This document shows, one piece after another, positions 26,296 through 33,871 of a DNA stretch of 64,000 bases. The position numbers and the translations under genes are program-made. The stretch spans positions 1 to 64,000 of the forward strand of contig NC_013523.1 of the NCBI RefSeq assembly GCF_000024985.1, written 5' to 3'. The stretch is from Sphaerobacter thermophilus DSM 20745. GTDB lineage: Bacteria; Chloroflexota; Chloroflexia; Thermomicrobiales; Thermomicrobiaceae. The notes beneath the pieces were generated by a model, which was given only the letters and a program-made list of their open reading frames with translations, searched no databases and was not told the DNA's origin. Within the stretch, counting starts at the first letter, position 1. Every line of letters begins with the position of its first letter.

Positions 26296-26332
26296 TGGAA
26301 ATCCCTCCCCTCGTGGTACGTCATGGCGGGAC

Positions 26333-26421
26333 GGCCCTCACCCCCGCTCCGTACTGCGTATTGCGTACTTCCCCCTCTCCCCTTGTGGGCTCCGTCCGAG
26401 AGGGGCCGGGGGTGAGGGGTT
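26333..26421. repeat. Composite repeat between capsid and scaffold-like genes
   Basis: CCCTCACCCCCGCTCCGTAC is followed by heptads TGCGTAT/TGCGTAC, then CCCCTTGTGGGCTCCGTCCG and the G-rich arm. Here the heptads sit inside the hairpin unit, showing that the two parts are physically linked. Confidence 0.88.
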
Positions 26422-26427
26422 CTCCCG

Positions 26428-26805
26428 CTACCCCCGCCGCCGTCGCAGTCCCTCGGCGATCTTGGCGCTCGCCGACAGGCGCTCGACGTGGGCGGGAGAT
26501 GGCTGCCGGCCGGGCTGGCCGGCCGGGATACCGGGCGCGTTGCTCGGCTGGCTCCGGATGCTCTCGGCGATGCGGGCGTAGGCGGCCCGAGCCGGCTCGA
26601 TGCTCTCCATCAGTTCGTCGAAGGTGGTTCCCTTGATCATGTCTGGCACCACGTCGGGGTGCGCCGCCAGGATCAACTCGCGGATGCGCTCCAGGTCGAA
26701 CCCCTCCGTGCCGTCCGCGCCCTGCTCCGAGTGCTTCCCAGGCTCCGTGTGCTCCGGGCTCTCGCTCTCCGGGGGGCGCTCGACCACGTCATCCGGCCGT
26801 TCCAT
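26428..26805 (-). CDS. Acidic scaffold-like protein
   Basis: The 125-residue product is acidic and Glu/Pro-rich for the first 35 residues, then helical (FDLERIRELILAAHPDVVPD, TTFDELMESIEPARAAYARI), and ends with a basic tail GLRRRRG. An acidic N-terminus with a basic helical C-terminus directly upstream of the major capsid gene is the usual profile of a phage scaffolding protein, which shapes procapsids. AGGAGGAACC precedes ATG at 26805. No sequence family is recognised. Confidence 0.55.
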   Translation of the reverse strand: MERPDDVVERPPESESPEHTEPGKHSEQGADGTEGFDLERIRELILAAHPDVVPDMIKGTTFDELMESIEPARAAYARIAESIRSQPSNAPGIPAGQPGRQPSPAHVERLSASAKIAEGLRRRRG

Positions 26806-26820
26806 GGTTCCTCCTGTTCC

Positions 26821-26993
26821 GTGAGTCGTGTTGCGTGTTTCGTGTTCCGTATTGCGTAGTGCGTATTGCGTGCGGTCTAGTCCATGTTCCGTGTCGCGAG
26901 CGATAACTCACGCATCACGCATCACGCATCACGCATGACGCATGACGGGGCACGGAGCACGGAACACGCAACACGCAATACTCACCACGCACC
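26821..26993. repeat. Long heptanucleotide array in the phage-derived island
   Basis: Heptads of the TGCGTAT/TGCGTGT kind (26830-26872) and then of the ATCACGC/ATGACGC kind (26909-26947) and ACACGCA/ATACTCA kind (26963-26990) occupy almost the whole 193-base gap. No hairpin unit is present in this copy. Confidence 0.85.
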
Positions 26994-26998
26994 TTGCC

Positions 26999-27250
26999 TC
27001 ACCCCACTCCGGCCAGCCGGAGCAGGACCTCGATCGCGATCGACCCGATCACCAGCGTGAAGAGGTAGTTGATCCGCGTCTTGATCTCCCGCAGCTCGGC
27101 TGTGAGATCCTCGACGTGGGCGCGGGTGACGGCGCCGTAGGCGCAGCCGGGTTCCAGATCGACCCCTGCGCGGCGCCCGGCGCGCGTCACGATCTCCCGC
27201 AGGGTCGCCCCGCTGCGCAGCGCGGCCTGCCGGGACTCCTCGCTGCTCAT
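26999..27250 (-). CDS. Small single-pass membrane protein, XhlA-like
   Basis: The 83-residue protein has an amphipathic helix (VEDLTAELREIKTRINYLF) followed by one C-terminal membrane span (TLVIGSIAIEVLLRLAGVG). This is the layout of phage-associated XhlA/haemolysin-type holin accessory proteins. ATG at 27250 has GGAGGTGATCC upstream and overlaps the upstream stop. A role in lysis is inferred from topology and context only. Confidence 0.55.
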   Translation of the reverse strand: MSSEESRQAALRSGATLREIVTRAGRRAGVDLEPGCAYGAVTRAHVEDLTAELREIKTRINYLFTLVIGSIAIEVLLRLAGVG

Positions 27251-27663
27251 GGATCACCTCCGAGTCCAAGTTCGAGCAGCACCTGCGTCATCGCCGCTGT
27301 CAACCCCTCTGCCGTCCCGGCCGCCAGCGTCCGCTGGGTGCGGATTGCGCGGACCACGGCATCGACGATCCGCGGGATGCTCGCGGCCAGCCGCGCCGGG
27401 TCGTCCTCTTCGGCCAGCACCCGCGCCAGGACCAGCCGGAGCGCGCTGATCTCCTCCGCCAGCGACTCCTCGGTTCCCGACTGCGCTAGCAGCTCGGCCA
27501 CCCGCTGCTCGATCAACTCGCGAACGCCCGGTGCCAGAACCGGCGCGTTCTGCGCGGCCGGACCGGCCCGGATGCGCGTCGGGTCGTGTGCCCAGCAGTA
27601 GTCCCGCCCTCGCATGGCCCAGGCGCGGCAGCCGGGCCGGGCGCAGGGTCGTCCTCGTCCCAT
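27247..27663 (-). CDS. First gene of the phage-derived island, Cys/His-motif protein
   Basis: The 138-residue product starts with a compact CARPGCRAWAMRGRDYCWAH motif (C-x4-C-x10-C-x2-H), a likely zinc knuckle, followed by helices (VRELIEQRVAELLAQ, EEISALRLVLARVLAEEDD). A DNA-binding small terminase-like role would fit its position ahead of the head genes, but I do not recognise a family. GAGGGGAG precedes ATG at 27663. It lies 69 bases downstream of a LexA-type box and overlaps the next gene by four bases. Confidence 0.55.
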   Translation of the reverse strand: MGRGRPCARPGCRAWAMRGRDYCWAHDPTRIRAGPAAQNAPVLAPGVRELIEQRVAELLAQSGTEESLAEEISALRLVLARVLAEEDDPARLAASIPRIVDAVVRAIRTQRTLAAGTAEGLTAAMTQVLLELGLGGDP

Positions 27664-28094
27664 CCCCAGCTCCCCTCGTTTCGTGTTCGACTACCCGTCT
27701 ACTGATGCGTACACATCGGCGGCCGGAAAAGCGAACAAATGTTCTGGTTCGAGGGTGGAGATAGTCAGTTCGACCCATTTCCGATCAGGACCAATCGTTC
27801 ATGCTGACAATGATTGGCCTGTATACGCTAGTGCCCGTGCTGGACGAGAGTGGGTGATGGGCGGGAGCCTGTCCGCACCGTCTCTCTGGTTCCGGCGCAC
27901 GTGTTGGATGTCGAACGGCGGTGACGCGGCGCAGACGCCTGCGGGAGCGAGCGCTCGAGCGGCTGAGCACCCGGGCGACTGGGCCGGGGAGTGAGGGGCA
28001 CCGGCGGCGCGCAGGCGCAGGTGTGATGGTCCTCTTCAGCGTCTTCTTGTTCGTCGCCTGGTAGCTGACCGAGTTGGGCGGTCGGACCGCGGAG
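27664..28094. other. Divergent intergenic region upstream of the phage-derived island
   Basis: These 431 bases separate the island (minus) from the diguanylate cyclase (plus). The part from about 27680 to 27840 is noticeably richer in A and T than its surroundings and carries a LexA-type box. The rest, to 28094, holds no gene I can support; a 13-codon frame at 28026 is too short to call. Confidence 0.5.
27732..27745 (-). promoter_or_regulatory. LexA/SOS-box-like site upstream of the phage-derived island
   Basis: cgaacaaatgttct contains the perfect inverted core GAAC-AAAT-GTTC and matches the Gram-positive SOS consensus CGAACRNRYGTTCG at 13 of 14 positions. It lies 69 bases upstream of the first island gene. 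LexA binding would keep the island silent until DNA damage; this is inferred, and no confident -10/-35 was found beside it. Confidence 0.6.
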
Positions 28095-29927
28095 ATGGCG
28101 ATCGGCCATATCTTGTTCAGTCTTATTTCCACGCTCCCGGCGCTGGTGCTCTGGCGCCTGGTTGCCCGCGTCCCGCTCGCGGGGAACGAGCGGCGTGCCT
28201 GGTTGCTCCTCGCGCTCGGCATGACCCTGAACGCCGCCGCCGACTGGATGTGGGCGTGGTACGAACTCGTCGCCCAGGCGGCGCCTTTCCCGTCCGCCGC
28301 CGACGTTGGCTACCTGCTCTCCTATCCCCCGATCGTTGCGGGACTGCTCCTCATGCCCGGTGTCTCGCCGCAACGGGGCGGTCGCGCGGAGCTGTGGCTC
28401 GACGCGCTGATGGTCGTGGTCGGCGGCTTCATGGTCCTGTGGTACGTCGTGCTCTACCCTACGGCGACGGCCGAGAACGCGTCGCTGCTGGAGTGGGTGC
28501 TCTCCGTGGCGTATCCCCTCGCCGACGTGCTGGTGCTCTTCGGTGCCGCCGTGGCGCTCGTCCGGTTGCCCGATGCCCGGCGCACGACCGCCCACATCCT
28601 CCTCTGCGTCGGCTTCATCGCCTTCCTGGTGGCGGACACCGGCTGGTCCCGCCTGTGGTTGGCCGGAGCCTACAACCCCGAGTCCTGGCCCGGCATTGCC
28701 TACGTGCTGTGCTACCTGTTGGTCGTCGCGGCTGCGCACGTGCGCGAACGGGTCGAGCGTATGCCGCCCGATGTGGTGCCCCGCCCCGGCACGCGTGGCT
28801 GGCGCTGGCGGCTGAGCATCTCGAGCGCGGCGTCCCTGCTCGGCGTCGGCTTTCTGCTTCTCGCCGGGCTACGGCAGGGGAGTCTATCCCTCGCGGGAAT
28901 GCTCTTCGGCGTCGCGGCCCTCCTGACCCTGGTGCTTCTGCGCCAGGGGCTGATCATCCGCGAGAACGCCGCGCTGCTCGCGCGAACTGTGGCCCTCGCG
29001 CAGGCGCTCCGGCGGAGCGAACGGCGATTCCGCGCGCTGGTCCAGAATGTGTCGGACCTGATCGTGATCCTCGGCCCCGACGGCACGATCCGCTACGTCA
29101 GCCCCGCTGCGGAGCACCTCCTCGGCTACCCGCCGGACGAGCTCCAGGGCACCGTCGTCTACCCGCTGGTGCATCCGGACGACCTGTCGCTCCTGAGGCG
29201 CGAGCTGGCGCACATCCTGAAGCAGCCCGGTGTGGTGAGGCGCGTCGAGCTCCGGGCGCGGCACCGCGACGGATCCTGGCATCACCTGGAGGCCGCCGTC
29301 AGCAACCTCCTGACCGACCCGGATGTCGGCGGCGTCGTCGCAGTCATGCGCGACATCTGCGAGCGGAAGGAGCTGGAGGCCCAACTTCGCCACCAGGCGT
29401 TCCATGATCCGCTGACTGGTCTGCCGAACCGGACCCTCTTCATGCACCGGGTCGATCTCGCGTTCGCCGAGGCTGAGCGCAACGGCCGGACCGCCGCCCT
29501 CGTCTTCATCGACCTCGATGACTTCAAGTCCGTGAACGACACGTTCGGGCATGAGGTCGGCGACTTGCTCCTGGTCAAGGTCGGTCAGCGGCTGGCCGCC
29601 ACGCTGCGCGACGGCGACATCGCGGCGCGCCTGGGTGGCGACGAGTTTGCCGTTCTCTTCGACGATGTCGAGAGTCACGCGGACGCCGTTGCCGCGGCGA
29701 ACCGGCTGCTCGCCGCGCTGAGTCAGCCCATCCGCGCGGCCGGGCGGGACTTCACCGTGACCCCCAGTATCGGGCTTGCGGTGCACAACCCCGGTATCTC
29801 TCCCCGGGAGATGCTGCGCCGTGCCGATCATGCCATGTACCATGCGAAGGCGCGCGGGCGCGGCTGCCTGGAGATCTACACGGCCGGGTTGAACGTGGCC
29901 GGCTGGAAGCAGGTGGCACAGGTGTAA
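28095..29927 (+). CDS. Membrane-bound PAS-GGDEF diguanylate cyclase
   Basis: The roughly 610-residue protein makes cyclic di-GMP from two GTP. About eight N-terminal membrane helices (1-300) resemble a MASE-type sensor. A PAS domain follows (about 315-425, FRALVQNVSDLIVILGPDG and a PAC end RDICERKELE), then the GGDEF domain with DPLTGLPNRTLF, intact LGGDEFAV and an inhibitory RxxD site (RDGD) exactly five residues before GGDEF, so product inhibition is expected. No EAL domain is present. Start is ATG 28095 or TTG 28074; neither has a strong ribosome site. Confidence 0.92.
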   Translation: MAIGHILFSLISTLPALVLWRLVARVPLAGNERRAWLLLALGMTLNAAADWMWAWYELVAQAAPFPSAADVGYLLSYPPIVAGLLLMPGVSPQRGGRAELWLDALMVVVGGFMVLWYVVLYPTATAENASLLEWVLSVAYPLADVLVLFGAAVALVRLPDARRTTAHILLCVGFIAFLVADTGWSRLWLAGAYNPESWPGIAYVLCYLLVVAAAHVRERVERMPPDVVPRPGTRGWRWRLSISSAASLLGVGFLLLAGLRQGSLSLAGMLFGVAALLTLVLLRQGLIIRENAALLARTVALAQALRRSERRFRALVQNVSDLIVILGPDGTIRYVSPAAEHLLGYPPDELQGTVVYPLVHPDDLSLLRRELAHILKQPGVVRRVELRARHRDGSWHHLEAAVSNLLTDPDVGGVVAVMRDICERKELEAQLRHQAFHDPLTGLPNRTLFMHRVDLAFAEAERNGRTAALVFIDLDDFKSVNDTFGHEVGDLLLVKVGQRLAATLRDGDIAARLGGDEFAVLFDDVESHADAVAAANRLLAALSQPIRAAGRDFTVTPSIGLAVHNPGISPREMLRRADHAMYHAKARGRGCLEIYTAGLNVAGWKQVAQV

Positions 29928-30022
29928 GGCCCACCGGCCGTCACCCGCGCGATCGGATTCGTCCGGCCGGGAGTCGGTTGCACACCCGCCGGTGGGCTGC
30001 AGCCGCCCGGAGGAGGTGACCA

Positions 30023-30580
30023 GTGACAATGGAGCCGACGCGCATCACGGCCCCGCTCGACGCGGAAACGGCGTCCCGCCTGCGTGCCGGGGATGCCGTG
30101 CTCATCAGCGGCACGCTGCTCACCGCGCGCGATGCTGCCCACAAGCGGCTCACGGAGGCCCTGGCCAGCGGTGAGCCGCTGCCGGTGGACCTGCGAGACC
30201 AGATTGTCTACTACGTCGGACCCGCCCCGGCGCGGCCCGGCGCCATCATCGGCTCAGCCGGCCCGACCACCAGCGGTCGAATGGACCCGTATACCCCCGC
30301 GCTGCTGGCAGCGGGGCTGCGCGGCATGATCGGTAAGGGCCACCGCTCCCCGGACGTGCGCGAAGCCATCGTCCGCTACGGCGCGGTCTACTTCGCCGCC
30401 GTCGGGGGCGCCGGGGCACTGCTGGCGCGGCGCATCACCGCCGCCGAGGTCGTGGCCTACCCCGACCTCGGCCCCGAGGCGATCCACCGCCTGACCGTCG
30501 TCGACTTCCCTGCCATCGTCGTCAACGACGCGCACGGCGGCGACCTCTACGCCGATGCCGCGGGGCGGTATAGGGAGTGA
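30023..30580 (+). CDS. Class I fumarase/tartrate dehydratase beta subunit
   Basis: The 185-residue product matches the beta subunit or C-terminal domain of class I hydro-lyases: RAGDAVLISGTLLTARDAAHKRL, GPTTSGRMDPYTPALL and GMIGKGHRSPDV are family blocks. The alpha subunit with the iron-sulfur cysteines is not next to it. It must be encoded elsewhere or this copy is an orphan. GTG at 30023 follows GGAGGTGACC; ATG at 30029 is possible. A composite repeat follows the stop. Confidence 0.88.
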   Translation: MTMEPTRITAPLDAETASRLRAGDAVLISGTLLTARDAAHKRLTEALASGEPLPVDLRDQIVYYVGPAPARPGAIIGSAGPTTSGRMDPYTPALLAAGLRGMIGKGHRSPDVREAIVRYGAVYFAAVGGAGALLARRITAAEVVAYPDLGPEAIHRLTVVDFPAIVVNDAHGGDLYADAAGRYRE

Positions 30581-30597
30581 TGCGTCACCCGCTGAGC

Positions 30598-30701
30598 TCC
30601 CCCTCTCCCCTGGTGGGAGAGGGGGCCGGGGGTGAGGGGAACGTGTGACGCATGACGCATGACGCATAACGCATGACGCATAACGCATGACGTGTGACGT
30701 C
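30598..30701. repeat. Composite repeat: hairpin and seven-unit heptad array
   Basis: The hairpin CCCCTGGTGGGAGAGGGGGC with CCGGGGGTGAGGGG (30600-30640) is followed by a clean tandem of TGACGCA and TAACGCA heptads (about 30648-30700). It ends exactly at the queF stop codon. Confidence 0.9.
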
Positions 30702-31058
30702 CTACTCCCGCGTATATTCCGCCTTCACGACCGTATGCAGGCCGCCGCGGATGTTGAAGTCGCCGATAACGGTCGCCCGGCGCGGGTCGACCGCGGCGAC
30801 CAGGTCGTCGAGGATCTGGTTGGTGACCTTCTCGTGGAAGGCGCCCTCGTTGCGGTACGACCAGAGGTACAGCTTGAGCGACTTCAACTCCACGATCTTC
30901 TGGTCCGGGACATAGCGGATGGTGATCGTGGCGAAGTCGGGTTGGCCGGTTACCGGGCAGACGCAAGTGAACTCCGGCGTCGAGATCTCGATCTCGTAGT
31001 CCCGCTCCGGCTTGGGGTTGGGCACCGTCTCAAGATTCTTGCTGGGCTGCGTTGGCAT
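30702..31058 (-). CDS. queF: NADPH-dependent 7-cyano-7-deazaguanine reductase QueF
   Basis: QueF reduces preQ0 to preQ1 in queuosine synthesis for tRNA. The 118-residue short (unimodular) form has the catalytic Cys region [15 protein letters not shown] and the family substrate-binding motif [20 protein letters not shown] at 31058 ([14 protein letters not shown]) starts the conserved protein; the frame extends upstream only through sequence without homology. It is alone; other queuosine genes are not nearby, and I see no preQ1 riboswitch. Confidence 0.93.
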   Translation of the reverse strand: MPTQPSKNLETVPNPKPERDYEIEISTPEFTCVCPVTGQPDFATITIRYVPDQKIVELKSLKLYLWSYRNEGAFHEKVTNQILDDLVAAVDPRRATVIGDFNIRGGLHTVVKAEYTRE

Positions 31059-31263
31059 GCAGTATCGCCTCCTGGATAGAAATGGCGTGCGTGCGCGGTC
31101 GGCTGCGTCACCGGGCGCGTCTGTGTAAGTATACGAGGGGCAGGCGCCGGAGCCGTCGCGCGGCGCCCTTGACGCAGGGCCGCCTGTGGGCGATGCTCTA
31201 GGGTGCATCGGCGGCGGGGGCGGAGCCGTGCCTCACGCCGCGAGGAGGATCGCTGGAGGAAAC

Positions 31264-31416
31264 ATGCAGGGGTTTGAGCCACATCGCCTCACGCCGCGGG
31301 AGCGCCGGATCGTCCTGACGGTGCTCGCGCTGTCGCTCATCGTCCTGGCGGTCTGGATCGGGGTCCTCATCTTCATGCTGCCGGATCCCAGCCACGGGAC
31401 GTTCGTCGCCCCGTAG
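31264..31416 (+). CDS. 50-residue single-span membrane protein
   Basis: The product is a basic N-terminus (QGFEPHRLTPRERRIV), one hydrophobic span (LTVLALSLIVLAVWIGVLIF) and a short polar tail. Two purine-rich candidate ribosome sites lie upstream of ATG 31264 (aggagg, then ctggagg). The hairpin at 31465 may terminate it. No family recognised. Confidence 0.55.
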   Translation: MQGFEPHRLTPRERRIVLTVLALSLIVLAVWIGVLIFMLPDPSHGTFVAP

Positions 31417-31464
31417 CCGGGCAACCTCGCGCCGCGGGCCGGGGCACGCGGTGCACAGAACACG

Positions 31465-31494
31465 CGCCGGACGGGTTTCGTGCCCGGTCCGGCG
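31465..31494. terminator. Hairpin between convergent genes
   Basis: An 8-bp stem cgccggac/gtccggcg is extended by inner GGG/CCC pairs. It lies between the small membrane protein gene (plus) and the response regulator gene (minus). There is only a weak T-rich tail. Confidence 0.5.
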
Positions 31495-31592
31495 TCTTGC
31501 TGTGCGCTCTTCGGGGCGCGGCGTGCCAGGCCGGGCTCTGCGGCACCCCGGCAATGCCGCCGCCGGCCGACCACCGGCGTGCCGCGGCGGGG

Positions 31593-31994
31593 TCACCCTT
31601 CCCCATGGGAATCTGCTAGTGCCCGCGCCACGCTCTCCAGGAATTGATCAATCCCGAAGGGCTTCGGGATGAACTCCTTGCAGCCAAGTTCTTCCAGTTG
31701 CTCCCACACCACCGGGCGCACGTCGGCGCTGATCGCCACCACCGGGAGTTGGGAGAAGCGCGGATCGGCCCGCAGATCCCGCAGGATGTCGATCCCGTTC
31801 CGGTGTGGCAGCAGGAGGTCGAGCACCACCAGGTCGGGTTGCTCTTCCTCCACGCGCTGCATCACCAGCCCGCCGTCCGCTTCGCTGACCACGCGGTAGC
31901 CGCCGAACTCGGTCAGCGTGCTGGCGATGACCTCATTATTTGACGGATCGTCCTCGGCGATCAGGATCAGTGGGCGCGCCGCAGACTGGTCCAT
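31593..31994 (-). CDS. Stand-alone response regulator receiver protein
   Basis: The 133-residue CheY-like domain has the acidic pair in ILIAEDDPSNN, the phospho-acceptor Asp in DLVVLDLLLPHRNG, the switch Ser in VVAISAD and the conserved Lys in EFIPKPFG. No output domain is present, so it signals by protein contact. No histidine kinase is adjacent. ATG at 31994. Confidence 0.9.
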   Translation of the reverse strand: MDQSAARPLILIAEDDPSNNEVIASTLTEFGGYRVVSEADGGLVMQRVEEEQPDLVVLDLLLPHRNGIDILRDLRADPRFSQLPVVAISADVRPVVWEQLEELGCKEFIPKPFGIDQFLESVARALADSHGEG

Positions 31995-32194
31995 GTCTGT
32001 TTCCTACACTGCCCAGGTGCGGCGCCGAGTGCGCCGCGGACGATGAACCGTAGCGCCTGCTGCCGTTCACACGGTGCTCCCCCTTCTGACCGGAGAGGAG
32101 CCCGAGACACGCGAGCAATGGAGCACCAGCTCCCCGACCTGGTCGTTCTGCCCTCAACAGCCCTGGCTCGATACTCTTCAATTAGCACGAACGC

Positions 32195-32251
32195 AGGAAA
32201 AAATCTAGAGCAGATCGGCCCGACGTGCGTGATTCGTGCACGCCGGGCCGG
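32195..32251 (-). terminator. Terminator after the LLM oxidoreductase
   Basis: On the minus strand a 13-bp stem with one mismatch (cggcccggcgtgc / gcacgtcgggccg) at 32217-32251 is followed about 12 bases later by GATTTTTTCC. It lies downstream of the stop at 32279. Confidence 0.6.
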
Positions 32252-32278
32252 CCAGTCTCACGGTGCTGCGTTGGATGG

Positions 32279-33298
32279 TCAGGCGGAGGCGGTCGACGCC
32301 AGCGCGCTGCCGTCGGGCCAGCGGAGGTGCGGGATGACCTTCTCCCCGTAGGCGCGGATGAACTCCTCCTGGTTCCGCCCGACGTTGTGCACGTAGACCT
32401 CGGTGAAGCCGAGGTCGATGTAATGCTGGATATGCGCGCGGTGGGCGTCAAGATCTGCCGACATGAACACCCGGCCGGTGAAGTGCTCCGGCCGGACCAG
32501 CCGGGCCATCGCGGCGAAGTGCTCCGGATCGCGGATGTCCTGCTTGGGGAAGTTCATCCCGCCGTTCGGCCACTCCCGCACGGCCTGCTCCACCGCCTCC
32601 TCGTCGGTCTCCGCCCAGGAGACGTGCAGTTGGATCATGCGCGGCATGGTCGCCGGGTCCTTGCCCGCCTCACGGGCGCCCTTCTCGAAGCGACCCATCA
32701 GCATCTGGATCTTCTCATCCGCCGCGCCGACGGTGATGATCCCGTCGCACAGCCGCCCCGTCCGCTCGCTCATGATCGGGCCGGAGGTTGCCACCAGGAT
32801 GGGTGGCGGCGTCTCGGGCATCGTCCAGAGCCGTGCCGACTCCATCTTGATGTGCTTGCCCCAGTACTTCACCGTCTTTCCCGTGAAGAGCTTGCGGATG
32901 ACTTCGATCGACTCGATGAGCCGTTCCAGCCGCTGCGGCGGCTCGGGCCAGTACTCGGCCACGATGTGCTCGTTGAGCGCCTCCCCCGCGCCCAAACCGA
33001 GCCAGAAGCGGCCGGGGAACATCGCCTCGAGCGTGGCCGCCGCCTGGGCCACGATGGCGGGATGGTAGCGGTAGCCGGGCGGCGTCACCCCGGTGCCGAA
33101 GCGCAGGTTGGTCGTGGCGCCCAGCGCGCCCAGCCACGACCAGACGAAGGCGCTCTGCCCCTGCTGCGGCGTCCAGGGTTGGAAGTGGTCCGAGGCCATG
33201 ACCGAGTCGAAGCCCACCTGCTCAGCGAGCTGACACCAGCGCAGGAGGTCGGTCGGGTGGAACTGCTCGAACATCGCCGCGTAGCCCAGTCGGCTCAT
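32279..33298 (-). CDS. LLM-class F420/flavin-dependent oxidoreductase
   Basis: This 339-residue luciferase-like barrel starts MSRLGYAAMFEQFHPTDLLR and carries LRFGTGVTPPGYRYHPAIVA and FWLGLGAGEALNEHI, parallel to the blocks of the protein at 3361. The two therefore belong to one F420-dependent G6PDH-like group, though identity is modest. ATG at 33298 is preferred because GGAGAGAGGGGTG lies upstream and conserved sequence begins there. Substrate unknown; coenzyme F420 use is inferred from family. Confidence 0.85.
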   Translation of the reverse strand: MSRLGYAAMFEQFHPTDLLRWCQLAEQVGFDSVMASDHFQPWTPQQGQSAFVWSWLGALGATTNLRFGTGVTPPGYRYHPAIVAQAAATLEAMFPGRFWLGLGAGEALNEHIVAEYWPEPPQRLERLIESIEVIRKLFTGKTVKYWGKHIKMESARLWTMPETPPPILVATSGPIMSERTGRLCDGIITVGAADEKIQMLMGRFEKGAREAGKDPATMPRMIQLHVSWAETDEEAVEQAVREWPNGGMNFPKQDIRDPEHFAAMARLVRPEHFTGRVFMSADLDAHRAHIQHYIDLGFTEVYVHNVGRNQEEFIRAYGEKVIPHLRWPDGSALASTASA

Positions 33299-33436
33299 GT
33301 GGTACACCCCTCTCTCCGTTGACTCCACGGCAGACAATAGCCGTATTCACCCCTCTTGCCAACACTCTCGCCCCCATTGCACTTCCCGAGCCGGGCGGCA
33401 CAGGAGCGCCGGCATGCCGCCGGCTTCGGTATGCGA

Positions 33437-33474
33437 CTCCCTCTCCCAAAGTTGGGAGAGGGGGCGGGGGTGAA
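33437..33474. repeat. C/G-rich hairpin repeat, single unit
   Basis: CCCTCTCCCAAAGTTGGGAG plus GGGGGCGGGGGTGA forms the same hairpin as elsewhere, without adjacent heptads. Confidence 0.8.
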
Positions 33475-33560
33475 GTCCTCGCTCGCGGGGACTGGCACGA
33501 CGCCGGCGCTCGTGGCCATTGAGCCGTCACGGGGGTGCGGCTCCCGCCCAAGATAGGAAC

Positions 33561-33591
33561 GACCCCTGCCGGCTTGCTCCCGGCAGGGGTC
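33561..33591 (-). terminator. Perfect 12-bp hairpin after small gene
   Basis: The stem gacccctgccgg / ccggcaggggtc with a 7-base loop lies 30 bases beyond the stop of the 64-residue protein gene. On the minus strand it is followed by gttcctatctt, a modest T-rich tail. Confidence 0.6.
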
Positions 33592-33619
33592 GATGTGAAC
33601 CGCGGAATCGGTGCAGACG

Positions 33620-33814
33620 CTAGCGGATGTCAAGCAGCCGCAGACGGCGGATGCGCCGCAGGATCGACTCATCCCGCCTAGCCGGCGCCTGCTGGCGCTC
33701 GCCGCGCGCAGCAGCCTGCACCAGCGAGTCGTTCAGCCGGCTCGGCACCGGTACCGCCCGGATCACCGGCCGGCCATCCTGGTTGATCACGGTGTAGCGC
33801 ACGGAGGTCTGCAT
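33620..33814 (-). CDS. 64-residue basic protein, function unknown
   Basis: The product MQTSVRYTVINQDGRPVIRA continues with a Pro-rich turn and a strongly basic helix (ILRRIRRLRLLDIR). GGAAAGGTGG precedes ATG at 33814, and the gene is bracketed by hairpins at 33846 (upstream) and 33561 (downstream), so it looks like an independent unit. No family recognised. Confidence 0.5.
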   Translation of the reverse strand: MQTSVRYTVINQDGRPVIRAVPVPSRLNDSLVQAAARGERQQAPARRDESILRRIRRLRLLDIR

Positions 33815-33845
33815 TGCGTACCACCTTTCCAGGCCGTCATTGGCA

Positions 33846-33871
33846 CAAAAATCCCCCGGCTGAACCGGGGG
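33846..33871 (-). terminator. Rho-independent terminator, minus strand
   Basis: On the minus strand cccccggttcagccggggg is followed by ATTTTT. It could end transcription from the PLP enzyme gene 230 bases upstream. The same hairpin form is common at 3' ends of IS200/IS605-type elements. Confidence 0.7.

Noticed and set aside
18100-27663. Calling the island a complete inducible prophage
   Set aside because: No integrase, repressor, replication, tape-measure or tail genes, and no flanking attachment-site duplication was seen.
30640-30701. Tandem short repeats resembling a CRISPR array
   Set aside because: The unit is 7 bases without unique spacers, and no cas genes are present; it belongs to the heptad repeat family.
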